Below, in pieces: positions 25,632 through 32,549 of a stretch of 32,737 nucleotides of DNA. How positions within the stretch are numbered: position 1 is the first letter of the stretch; the number at the start of each line of letters is the position of its first letter. The stretch comes from an uncultured Kiritimatiellota bacterium (GTDB lineage: Bacteria; Verrucomicrobiota; Kiritimatiellia; RFP12; UBA1067). The stretch covers positions 1 through 32,737 of the forward strand of contig CAKTZI010000042.1 in the NCBI GenBank assembly GCA_934635385.1, in the 5' to 3' direction. A program made the translations under genes and the position numbers. Below the pieces are notes generated by a model. The model did not search any database and was not told the DNA's origin. It worked only from the letters and a program-made list of their open reading frames with translations.

Positions 25632-25640
25632 ATTATACCA
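25632..25640 (-). promoter_or_regulatory. Extended -10 promoter of the restriction-modification pair
   Basis: The minus strand reads TGG-TATAAT, 14 nt before the methyltransferase ATG, inside the 59-bp gap after the lipoprotein gene. Confidence 0.5.
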
Positions 25641-25676
25641 TATGTCCGACAGGTTGATGTGCATCTGCCATTTCTC

Positions 25677-26372
25677 TCACTGAAGGTCTCGCATCTCGTC
25701 TGACGTCTTTCGCTCTCGCCTGTCTCGCAGCACTTCGTCCCTTGTTCGCATCGGTCGTCCCAAGAACGCTTCCACAAGCTCTTTTGCGCGGGCACGCTCC
25801 TCTGCAGTGGCATTGTAGGACTTGCAAAAGCCGTCAAACTTCTGTTCAAACATCGACACAAGCGATTCGTATCGCCCTAGACAGTATCGGTAGTCCCGAC
25901 GCCACGACTCGAATTTCACAGGGTTCTCCCTTCTCAACCGAGCGTCTTCGCCATTGGAGGCCATCGCTTTCCATCGGTCGAGTACCCGTCTCATCCACTT
26001 AAACTGTTGAACATTCGATCGGCTCTCGTCCTCTATCGTCCATCGTCCGCTCTCGCTCCACCGATAGGGCAGCAGTCTACTCCAGACAATCAAGAAGACA
26101 CGGCATTGCCGTTCGTAGTCATCGTCCTGGAGGTCGATGCCACACAATTTGTCCTGCAGCATCCGATAACAGTCCGCGCGAACGGCTCGGTTCGTTTCCG
26201 TCTGGATCAGATCGCACACGCGGTCAAGCGGGTCGCGTACATTCGGTTCGCCCAGCCGCCGAATGGCCCTGTCCGCCTCTTTCTCGACTTTGCGAAGGAA
26301 AGGGTCTTTTCCTCCGTCGCAGCCCACGACCGTCAGTGCTATCAGAATGCCGAATAAGATATGCCTTACCAT
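25677..26372 (-). CDS. Lipoprotein of the giant surface-protein module
   Basis: A 231-residue protein with a lipoprotein signal ending in the lipobox VVGC (Cys18), then a charged, mostly helical body (EADRAIRRLGEPNVRDPLDR; RRDYRYCLGRYESLVSMFEQ). The C-terminal EAFLGRPMRTRDEV links it to the lipoprotein at 21862-22581. Its start overlaps the end of the giant gene by 7 nt, so the two are translationally coupled. Probably anchored in the periplasm or outer membrane; an accessory to the giant protein is an inference. No known domain is recognised. Confidence 0.78.
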   Translation of the reverse strand: MVRHILFGILIALTVVGCDGGKDPFLRKVEKEADRAIRRLGEPNVRDPLDRVCDLIQTETNRAVRADCYRMLQDKLCGIDLQDDDYERQCRVFLIVWSRLLPYRWSESGRWTIEDESRSNVQQFKWMRRVLDRWKAMASNGEDARLRRENPVKFESWRRDYRYCLGRYESLVSMFEQKFDGFCKSYNATAEERARAKELVEAFLGRPMRTRDEVLRDRRERKTSDEMRDLQ

Positions 26373-29332
26373 AGTTTCACCCCATCAAGATAAACAGATC
26401 CCAGCACCTCGCGGACGGCCTCATGCCGCAGCTTGCGCACGCCCGCCGTGCCGAATTCGTCAATTGTGAACGTCTGCGTCTCGTCCGCCGCAAAGCACTT
26501 CCAAGGTTCCGCGCCGTCAGTCGTTTGGGGGACATTCCAGCCCAAGGGAATGCACCAGACGTTCTCCCCTGCAATCCATCCCACGGACAGGGATTCGGAG
26601 AGCTGTCCGCCCGGCGTCATGCGCGGATACGGTTGCGTACACGCCGCCGTGTCACGCGCATCAATGATGTTCTCGTCCAGGACGCGAAACCAGACTCCAG
26701 CACCATTCTCACGTGAGTGGCAGCGGTCTCCGTCAAAGTAGGAATGCGTGAAATAGCCGGTCTGAACGCCCATCGTCGATGGCACTTCCTCGACCCAGAT
26801 CTCCTGGAACGAGACGTCCAGAGGAAGAACCTGTATGTCCAGCTGAAGTCCGATTCCGCCCGCGCTAAGCGACGAAAGCCCGTATGTGACTACGCCGGGA
26901 TTGAGCGCGCGGACGCCTGACGGCTCCACGACCAGGATCGAGGGCGTATAGGAGACTCCGCCGCAAACGACTTCCAGCGGATTCGACTCGGCATCAAGCG
27001 GACAGAGGTACGTGCTGTCCTCCTGCATCTTGCCGCCGCCTTTCACATTCCATGAGACGTTCGCCGCCTTTGGCACTGTACGACAATTGATCAATTCGCG
27101 GATGCCATATTTGTGTCTCCATTCACTTTGATTCCCACTTGCAACACTAATAGGCTGAATCTCGACCTTGACCGCCGTCAGCGACGCCTCGGACATGATC
27201 TTCTCCTCGCTCTCCTCCTCGGTGAAGGTCGCGACGGCCTTGATGTCGCCCGCGCCGCCGCTCGCCGACCGCGCATTGTACTTCACCTTGATCTTGAACG
27301 TCTCGCCCGCCTCGACCTTTCCCTCGCGCGGCAGGAACGAGCCGCCCGCGCGTTCAAGCCGTCCGCCATCGCGCAGCTCGAAGGAATACGAGCCGCCCTT
27401 CGTCCCGCCGTAGACGCTGAACTCGGCTTCGGTCTCTGTCGAGCGCCGCGCGACCGTCTCGCCCGGCGCGTTCTCGTACTCGTCCTCGAAGACAATCGCG
27501 GATGCCGAGAACGTCGCCGAGACGGACGGTCCCTGCGGCTCGTGGTCGGGCTCGCCCTCGCCGGGATGCGTCGGCCTGTCGGGCGGCGACTCGTGCGAAC
27601 AGCCGCAGTGGAAACCTCCGTAACTGAACGAGCAGCCGCCGACCTCGTAGGTGATGTCGCCCGTCGAACAGCCGCCGCACCCGCAGGTTCCGTCACACAT
27701 GAACAGGGGCGTCCCGTCCGGCGCGAACTGGTAGCAGCAGAAGTTGTCCGGCCACCGAAACGAGCCGCCCCCCGCGCGGGGCGGGTCGATCCGGGGCTTC
27801 TTGCCGCCCGTCCCAGCCGCGCGCGACCTCCGCGCCGCACAGGCCGGCGCCTCAGCGAGGTCAACGTCCACGAATTCGAGCGTCAGCGGCCAGCGGACGT
27901 GCGTCAGGCCGTCTTCCGTCCAGACCTCGATCTCGACATCCGACTGGCCGACGACCGCGACGGGGAGCTGCGAGCGGATCGCGTAGTCCTTGCCGATGAG
28001 GAGTGCGACGCGGTTAGTCTCATCGGCCTTCGCGATGAAGTCCGGGTCGGGAAGGTGCGAGGGGAGATTCCCCTCGAATGTCAGGCGCGCGTTTGCAGAC
28101 GGCGAGATGGCCTCAACCCAGTAATAGTGGTTCGTGTTCGCGCCCTCCGGCAGCGTCTGGTGCGGGCCAAACTGGGGCTCGTGCGCCGCGACAAGCGGCG
28201 CGTCGTCTTTCTCGTTCGGGATGCCGTCGTCATCCCAGTCGTCTGGATTCACGCGGCGATAGATGCGCTCCACCTCATTCGAGCGCGCGATGAAGTCGCC
28301 GTTCGGGAAGAGTTCGAGCTGCGCGTTGATGGCTGGATGAACCACGGATTGACACGGATTGACACGGATTTCTTCTCGTGCAGAGATGCCTGCGGCGCTT
28401 AACACGGAGGTGACGGAGTTTGAGAGACACGGAGTCGCATTTTCCTCTCCGTGCCTCCGTTCCTCAAACTTCTCCGTGTTTAACGCCGTAGGCTTTTCAT
28501 CCCCAATCCGTGTCAATCCGTGACAATCCGTGGTTTCTTTTCTCTCGTATGGATTCCCCAAGAAGAAGTTCTCCCACGTCAGCAGAACAGAGCCGTTCGC
28601 GGTCGCCGCCGTCCAGAGGTAGGATTGGTCGTGCCGCGCGAACATGGGCGCGCCGATGACAACGATCTCGTTCGAGGCGTTCCACAGCTGCGGACGCACC
28701 TTGCCCCACGTGTGCGCCCAGCAGGAGGTGGAGGGGTGGAAAAGTGGAAAGGTGGAGAAGTGCGGCGAACGCGGCAGTTCAACCTTGACCCTCCCACGGT
28801 AGGCGTCGGTGAGATGCCATGTGCCGACAAGCCGCGCATTCGCCGGACGGGCGTAGGAAACGGCCTTGTTCGTCCGCACCGTTTCAAGGCGGTAGCCACG
28901 CACGACATCGTTGGATGAGACAATTTTCTCACACGGAGATGCGGAGGCACGGAGTTCGTCAGGTGACTTGTCCACGGATTGACACGGATTCTCACGGATT
29001 GAGATTTGTGTCGATTCGTGAAGATTCGTGGACACCCATTCCCCACCCTCTCCGTGGCTCCGTGCCTCCGTGTGAGCCGTATCAACCTGTTCCACCTGTG
29101 CCAATCCGTGAGAATCCGTGGTTACATTCCCCGGCTTCTGTGCGAAAACCGTCGCGACGACGACCGCCGTCACGATGACGGTCTTGGCGGACGGCGGCAG
29201 CTTGATGAACCGTTCCAAGAAACCAAGCAAAAACTTTTGATGCCGAACCACGAGAGCCGCAAGAACGCAGACGACAGTCAACGATACGCAAGCCCAGATG
29301 AAAGCCGACTCTCGAAAAACTGGCGCAACCAT
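26366..29332 (-). CDS. Giant membrane-anchored Cys-rich surface protein carrying translated repeat insertions
   Basis: 988 residues from the ATG at 29332, which shares one base with the upstream stop (TGATG). Two hydrophobic segments (about 8-30 and 51-64) anchor the N-terminus. A TSP3-like calcium motif DDWDDDGIPNEKDD lies at 365-378; a Cys-rich block (about 530-580, CDGTCGCGGCSTG) suggests metal binding or disulfides; a beta region covers 605-730; the C-terminal domain (about 738-988) shares LDVSF...EEVP, GYF and GAG-x-W with the truncated copy. Residues about 69-139, 188-204 and 266-334 are translated from palindromic repeat units yet keep the frame. No known enzyme motif is recognised. 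GC content falls at the start of the C-terminal domain in both copies. Confidence 0.75.
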   Translation of the reverse strand: MVAPVFRESAFIWACVSLTVVCVLAALVVRHQKFLLGFLERFIKLPPSAKTVIVTAVVVATVFAQKPGNVTTDSHGLAQVEQVDTAHTEARSHGEGGEWVSTNLHESTQISIRENPCQSVDKSPDELRASASPCEKIVSSNDVVRGYRLETVRTNKAVSYARPANARLVGTWHLTDAYRGRVKVELPRSPHFSTFPLFHPSTSCWAHTWGKVRPQLWNASNEIVVIGAPMFARHDQSYLWTAATANGSVLLTWENFFLGNPYERKETTDCHGLTRIGDEKPTALNTEKFEERRHGEENATPCLSNSVTSVLSAAGISAREEIRVNPCQSVVHPAINAQLELFPNGDFIARSNEVERIYRRVNPDDWDDDGIPNEKDDAPLVAAHEPQFGPHQTLPEGANTNHYYWVEAISPSANARLTFEGNLPSHLPDPDFIAKADETNRVALLIGKDYAIRSQLPVAVVGQSDVEIEVWTEDGLTHVRWPLTLEFVDVDLAEAPACAARRSRAAGTGGKKPRIDPPRAGGGSFRWPDNFCCYQFAPDGTPLFMCDGTCGCGGCSTGDITYEVGGCSFSYGGFHCGCSHESPPDRPTHPGEGEPDHEPQGPSVSATFSASAIVFEDEYENAPGETVARRSTETEAEFSVYGGTKGGSYSFELRDGGRLERAGGSFLPREGKVEAGETFKIKVKYNARSASGGAGDIKAVATFTEEESEEKIMSEASLTAVKVEIQPISVASGNQSEWRHKYGIRELINCRTVPKAANVSWNVKGGGKMQEDSTYLCPLDAESNPLEVVCGGVSYTPSILVVEPSGVRALNPGVVTYGLSSLSAGGIGLQLDIQVLPLDVSFQEIWVEEVPSTMGVQTGYFTHSYFDGDRCHSRENGAGVWFRVLDENIIDARDTAACTQPYPRMTPGGQLSESLSVGWIAGENVWCIPLGWNVPQTTDGAEPWKCFAADETQTFTIDEFGTAGVRKLRHEAVREVLGSVYLDGVKLW
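28340..28535. repeat. Nested palindrome inside the giant gene (CACGGATT outside, CACGGAG inside)
   Basis: Outer arms of 31 bp (28340-28370 and 28505-28535) are reverse complements at 30 of 31 positions and consist of CACGGATTGA units starting AACC. Inside them, AACACGGAG (28401-28409) pairs with 28472-28480, TTTGAG (28419-28424) with 28463-28468, and CACGGAG (28428-28434) with 28446-28452. The whole is read through in the giant protein (about residues 266-332). Confidence 0.85.
28726..28762. repeat. GTGGAAA-type unit array inside the giant gene
   Basis: Four near-tandem GTGGA words (GTGGAGGGGTGGAAAA, then GTGGAAAGGTGGAG) are translated on the minus strand as HFSTFPLFHPSTS. They look like a further unit family of the same kind, here without an opposite arm. 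Confidence 0.55.
28928..29076. repeat. Nested palindrome inside the giant gene (CACGGAG outside, CACGGATT/CACGAATC inside)
   Basis: Outer arms 28928-28954 and 29050-29076 are reverse complements at 23 of 27 positions, built from CACGGAG units starting CTCA. Inside, TCCACGGATTGACACGGATT (28971-28990) faces GATTCGTGAAGATTCGTGGA (29013-29032) imperfectly. A further unpaired AATCCGTG array follows to about 29122. The order of unit families is the reverse of that at 28340-28535. Confidence 0.8.
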
Positions 29333-29811
29333 CACCGGATCTCCATGACGACGCCCGGACGGCTGCCCTCGACGAGGACGGCCTCGTCGATCTTGGCGAC
29401 TCCTCGCCGCGTGACGCGGACGAGATTCCACGCCGCGTCCATCTTCGGGCGCTTCAGGACGAAAGTTCGCGCTATCCGTCCGTCAGCAGACGCCTCCGCG
29501 TCTGTCTGACAGTCGGCCTCCGACGCGCCGCCAAACCATCTGCCGCAGTTGAAGCCAAAGGACAGTTCGTCCTCGTCAAGTCCGAGAGTGCCGTCCCCGT
29601 TCGCGTCCGTCCCGATCGCCACTTCTATGGAATTCGTCGGCGAGGCATCGAACTCAAGCGTGAACTCGATGCGGCTCATCGTCCCGAAGTCGACCTCAAA
29701 TGGAATGTTCGTGGACGCCTCCGAAAGGGTGGATGCTTCAAACGGCAACGGCGGGACGGCGACGCCAAGCGCCGTCAGTGGAATGAGAAAGAGTGCCGCA
29801 AGAGCCTTCAT
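29332..29811 (-). CDS. Small secreted protein with a calcium-loop-like motif, first gene of the giant-protein module
   Basis: 159 residues starting MKALAALFLIPLTALGVA, a clear signal peptide. The body contains DANGDGTLGLDEDE (about residues 69-82), which matches the EF-hand/dockerin calcium-loop pattern, then FNCGRWFGGASEADCQTD with two Cys. It ends by overlapping the giant gene (TGATG), so the two are coupled. The ATG at 29811 lies 7 nt after a TATAAT box, implying a leaderless mRNA. Function unknown; a calcium-dependent partner or chaperone of the giant protein is possible. Confidence 0.75.
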   Translation of the reverse strand: MKALAALFLIPLTALGVAVPPLPFEASTLSEASTNIPFEVDFGTMSRIEFTLEFDASPTNSIEVAIGTDANGDGTLGLDEDELSFGFNCGRWFGGASEADCQTDAEASADGRIARTFVLKRPKMDAAWNLVRVTRRGVAKIDEAVLVEGSRPGVVMEIR

Positions 29812-29818
29812 GGAGCGA

Positions 29819-29827
29819 ATTATACCA
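29819..29827 (-). promoter_or_regulatory. Extended -10 promoter of the surface module, leaderless geometry
   Basis: TGG-TATAAT-TCGCTCC-ATG on the minus strand: 7 nt between -10 and start codon, the same as at 5466-5474. Confidence 0.55.
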
Positions 29828-29891
29828 AAGTTCCGAACAAACCGCCTGGACGGGGATGAGAATCCCGTGCGGAAAATTCCGAAGCGCGAAC

Positions 29892-30995
29892 TCATCTCTT
29901 CCCCTTTGTCCAGTTGCAGTCGTGGCAGAGCATCTGTCCGTTCTCCAGCGTCGTCTGCCCGCCCCTGCACCAGGGCTTCACGTGGTCGGCGTGCATCTCC
30001 TCCAGCGCGAACTTCCTGCCGCAGAGGGGGCAGACCCCGCCCTGGCGCTCGTACATCTTGAGCCTCTGCGCGTCGGAGAAGCCGCGCAGGTGGAGATGCC
30101 TCTCCTCGCCCGTCAGCAGGTACGGGACGATTCCCCTCTTGTTCTCCACCTCGTCGTCCATGAGCAGCTGCCGCGTCCGCTCCTCGATCTTCGCCACGTC
30201 CAGCTTCGCCTTGCCGTGCTTCTCGTAGAGCGCGCCCCAGTCGAGTCCCTTCAGGATCCTCACGCGGTCGGACGTGTGCCTGAACTTGGCCTCGATCCAC
30301 GTGATGACCGCGCTGAAGTGGCTCCACAGCTCGCTCGCGTCCGGGTCGTTCTGGTGGATGGCCATGAACTCGCGCACGGCCTCGTCCGACTTCTGCCCGA
30401 TGAACCACTTGATGGCCGTCTCGAGGCATCCCTGGCGGTCGAACGCGGCGGCGACGTAGTTCTTCGCGATCTTCCGCGCGGGGGCGTTCCTCTTCGAGAA
30501 CCACCGCTTGGCGTCCGTCACCCACGGGCCGTGGTAGACGGCGTTGCGGATCTCCTGGCTCGTCAGTTCCTCGCAGGCGATGTTGATGCGCTCGAACCAC
30601 CGGATCTTCTCCGCGTCCGTCCCGCTGCAGAAGTAGACCTTGAGCCGGTAGCCGAGGAAGCGCTCGCGCTCCTCCGGCTCGAAGTTGTGGAAGTAGCGCA
30701 TGTTGTAGGAGAAGTCGCCGCCGAAGAACTGCCCGATGGAGACCGTGCGCTGCTGGCCGTCCATCACCTCGTAGCCGCCGTCCGCGCGCGCGACCCAGTA
30801 CATCACGTTGAGCGGGAAGCCGTTCATGATTGAGTCGACGACGGCCATGCGCTTCTTCTCGTCGTAGACGAACTCGCGCTGGTAGGGCGGGCGGATGTCG
30901 AGCCTCCCGCCGTAGCCGAACACGCCGTCGTCCCCCTCGTCACGGTAGCCGTCCACCAGCTCGCGGATCGTCACGTCATGCATCTCTATCTTCAT
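29892..30995 (-). CDS. DUF262-HNH nuclease
   Basis: 367 residues from the ATG at 30995, with AAGGA 8 nt upstream. The N-terminal DUF262 (ParB/Srx-like) domain shows IRPPYQREF at 34-42 and MDGQQRT at 78-84, the NTP-binding/hydrolysis signature of GmrSD-, BrxU- and SspE-type defence proteins. A helical middle leads to a complete C-terminal HNH module: C322-P-L-C325, H335-A-D337-H338, N352 and C357-H-D-C360. It follows an EcoRI-family methyltransferase gene across a palindromic spacer, so I infer a restriction component. Known DUF262-HNH enzymes often cut modified DNA; here a protecting methylase seems to be the partner. The target is unknown. Confidence 0.87.
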   Translation of the reverse strand: MKIEMHDVTIRELVDGYRDEGDDGVFGYGGRLDIRPPYQREFVYDEKKRMAVVDSIMNGFPLNVMYWVARADGGYEVMDGQQRTVSIGQFFGGDFSYNMRYFHNFEPEERERFLGYRLKVYFCSGTDAEKIRWFERINIACEELTSQEIRNAVYHGPWVTDAKRWFSKRNAPARKIAKNYVAAAFDRQGCLETAIKWFIGQKSDEAVREFMAIHQNDPDASELWSHFSAVITWIEAKFRHTSDRVRILKGLDWGALYEKHGKAKLDVAKIEERTRQLLMDDEVENKRGIVPYLLTGEERHLHLRGFSDAQRLKMYERQGGVCPLCGRKFALEEMHADHVKPWCRGGQTTLENGQMLCHDCNWTKGKR

Positions 30996-31032
30996 CTTGT
31001 CTTTCCTTGGTTGATGTTTCAGAAATTGGTTC

Positions 31033-31267
31033 TCACACGGAGGCACGGAGCCACGGAGTTTTTCCAGACAGGATTCACAGGATTATAGATGCGGCAACGA
31101 AATATTGAGATTTTTAGCCGCAAAGGTCGCAAAGAACGCAGAGGCTTTGTGGACTTTGCGGCTCACAATATTTGATCGCCAAAGCAATAGCAGGGGCTGA
31201 TACGCCGGTCTCGACAATCCTGTCTCAAACATCCTATCCCGCTCCGTGTCTCCGTGCCTCCGTGTGA
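31033..31267. repeat. Three-layer nested palindrome filling an intergenic gap
   Basis: Outer arms of 26 bp (CACGGAG units, about 31033-31058 and 31242-31267) match at 25 of 26 positions. The middle pair AGACAGGATT (31066-31075) / AATCCTGTCT (31216-31225) is perfect. The inner pair contains AATATTG (31101-31107) / CAATATT (31166-31172) and AGCCGCAAAG (31116-31125) / CTTTGCGGCT (31154-31163). Each layer uses a different short unit. It occupies nearly all of the space between methyltransferase and DUF262-HNH genes. Confidence 0.88.
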
Positions 31268-31276
31268 AAAATCCCT

Positions 31277-32242
31277 TTACCGCCGGCGGCGGATGAACAG
31301 CCGCTTGTAGGTCTTCTCTCCGCAAAGCAATGGCTGGGCGATGCCGCTCGTCTCATCCCAAAGGCCCTGTGAAAAGCCCTTGCCCTCACTTTCTGACGCG
31401 CCGACGATCTCGAACTGGTCAGGGCTGTACTTGTCCATGAACGTGATCGGCACGCCCATCACGCCGTCATAGTCACACGGGATCTCGGACGTCTTCCCGA
31501 CGTTGATCGCGTCGTAGTTGTCGTACTTCGGGAAGTCTTCGGGCGTGTAGTGCCTGTAAAGGGGGATGTCCTCGTGGCGCTTGTCATGCTCAAGATTCGT
31601 GAACCAGTGGACGCCCGACACGCGGATCATTCCGTCACGGTGTTCGCCCGCTTTCGCATAGTCCGTGTAATGCTTGTTGATGAAGTAGCCCGCGCCGCCC
31701 TTGAACCCATAGCCAAGCCAGATTTCGTTCCGCATGACACACGGAAAGATTTCCCGGTAGGTGATGGCGTTCTGGTGCCCGATGACGAGGAACTTCTTGT
31801 GATGGCGCATCAGCAGCGAAATGAAGTCCCTGAACTTCGAGAACGGCGGGTTGGTGCAAACGATGTCCGCCTCCTTCAGGAACGCGATGCACTCCTCGCT
31901 GCGGAAGCTGCCTCCCTGTTCGAGGATGCGCCGTTCGGGAGGATTGGCCTTGCCCGTGTAGATGCAGCAGACGGCCTTCTCGTCCTTCCCCTCCGAGAAC
32001 TGAAACCAGTCCTGGTTCCTGTAGCAGGTCGAGATGAGCTTCTTCAGCCCCAGGAACTCGAAGTTGTCGCGGAAGTAGAAATAGAAGTTGCTGCATTCGG
32101 GGTCGTCGCAGTTGCACAGCACGGTCGCGCCCCTGAAGTGCCTGCGGTAGTGCTTCACCTCGTTCTCGATGTCGACGAGCTGCGTGTAGAACTCGTCCTT
32201 CTTTGCGTTTTTGGCCCCGTTCAAGTCGGCATTCTTGGCCAT
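31277..32242 (-). CDS. EcoRI-family adenine-specific DNA methyltransferase
   Basis: 321 residues, close to M.EcoRI in length. From the ATG at 32242 (GGGAG 6 nt upstream): the start MAKNADLNGAKNAKKDEFYT, the AdoMet-site region VLCNCDDPECSNFYFYF (41-57), catalytic motif IV NPPF at 131-134 within IVCTNPPFSKFRDF, then GHQNAITYREIFP, WFTNLEHDKRHE, YDNYDAINV and YDGVMGVPITFMDKYSPDQF, all typical of the family. It should methylate adenine at N6, but I cannot say whether the site is GAATTC. No EcoRI-like endonuclease is adjacent; the next gene is the DUF262-HNH nuclease. A long structured leader with a terminator precedes it. Confidence 0.92.
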   Translation of the reverse strand: MAKNADLNGAKNAKKDEFYTQLVDIENEVKHYRRHFRGATVLCNCDDPECSNFYFYFRDNFEFLGLKKLISTCYRNQDWFQFSEGKDEKAVCCIYTGKANPPERRILEQGGSFRSEECIAFLKEADIVCTNPPFSKFRDFISLLMRHHKKFLVIGHQNAITYREIFPCVMRNEIWLGYGFKGGAGYFINKHYTDYAKAGEHRDGMIRVSGVHWFTNLEHDKRHEDIPLYRHYTPEDFPKYDNYDAINVGKTSEIPCDYDGVMGVPITFMDKYSPDQFEIVGASESEGKGFSQGLWDETSGIAQPLLCGEKTYKRLFIRRRR

Positions 32243-32299
32243 CGGTCTCCCTTCGGTGCGCAAGGATCGCCGCAGGGCCAGCCCCCGTGCATGAAAAGA

Positions 32300-32436
32300 G
32301 CGCATTTTCTGTTCATGCACTCAATCGAAGCCCTGGTACAGGCCTATGGGAATGCGTGAAGAGAAAATGCGCCCAGACGGGCGCATCTCCACTTACATGC
32401 CGTTCCCAAAGTGAAATAGTACCAGTATTTCGATTG
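32300..32436. promoter_or_regulatory. Competing inverted repeats around the leader terminator
   Basis: GCGCATTTTCT (32300-32310) is the exact complement of 32362-32372, extended by TTCATGCA/TGCGTGAA (32312-32319 and 32353-32360). This pairing uses one strand of the terminator stem, so the two cannot form together. A second long-range stem pairs 32322-32329, 32333-32339 and 32348-32352 with 32429-32436, 32419-32425 and 32403-32407 and encloses the terminator. Confidence 0.5.
32361..32386 (-). terminator. Intrinsic terminator upstream of the methyltransferase
   Basis: On the minus strand ATGCGCCC-GTCT-GGGCGCAT is a perfect 8-bp stem with a 4-nt loop, followed directly by TTTCTC (32366-32361). 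It is 119 nt before the methyltransferase start codon. Confidence 0.6.
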
Positions 32437-32543
32437 AACAGCGTGTAGCGTCGATGCTACAGTGATGATGCGGTCGCGGGGTGGAGCGCGGCGGAACGCC
32501 GCGTCAGTTCCCGACCTATAGGCCCCTCGGCGAACCGAAGGAC
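32361..32543 (-). ncRNA. Candidate structured small RNA or transcription attenuator
   Basis: An RNA starting about 7 nt after the TATAAT at 32550-32555 and ending at the terminator at 32367-32386 would be about 180 nt. It begins with a 7-bp hairpin closed by a UUCG tetraloop (CCTTCGG-TTCG-CCGAGGG, about 32523-32540), followed by GCGGCG-TTC-CGCCGC and TGTAGC-ATCGAC-GCTACA hairpins. It does not match SRP RNA, tmRNA, RNase P RNA or a tRNA by eye. If transcription passes the terminator, it continues into the methyltransferase gene. Confidence 0.45.
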
Positions 32544-32549
32544 GAGTGA

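Noticed and set aside
28340..29122. CRISPR array, suggested by regularly spaced short repeats
   Set aside because: The repeats are inverted and of different unit families, spacers are not of constant length, and no cas gene is present.
32465..32545. tRNA-fMet-like start (CGCGGGGTGGAGC) near the right end
   Set aside because: The following sequence has no anticodon arm, T-arm (GGTTCRA) or matching acceptor strand; it is better explained as hairpins of the leader RNA.
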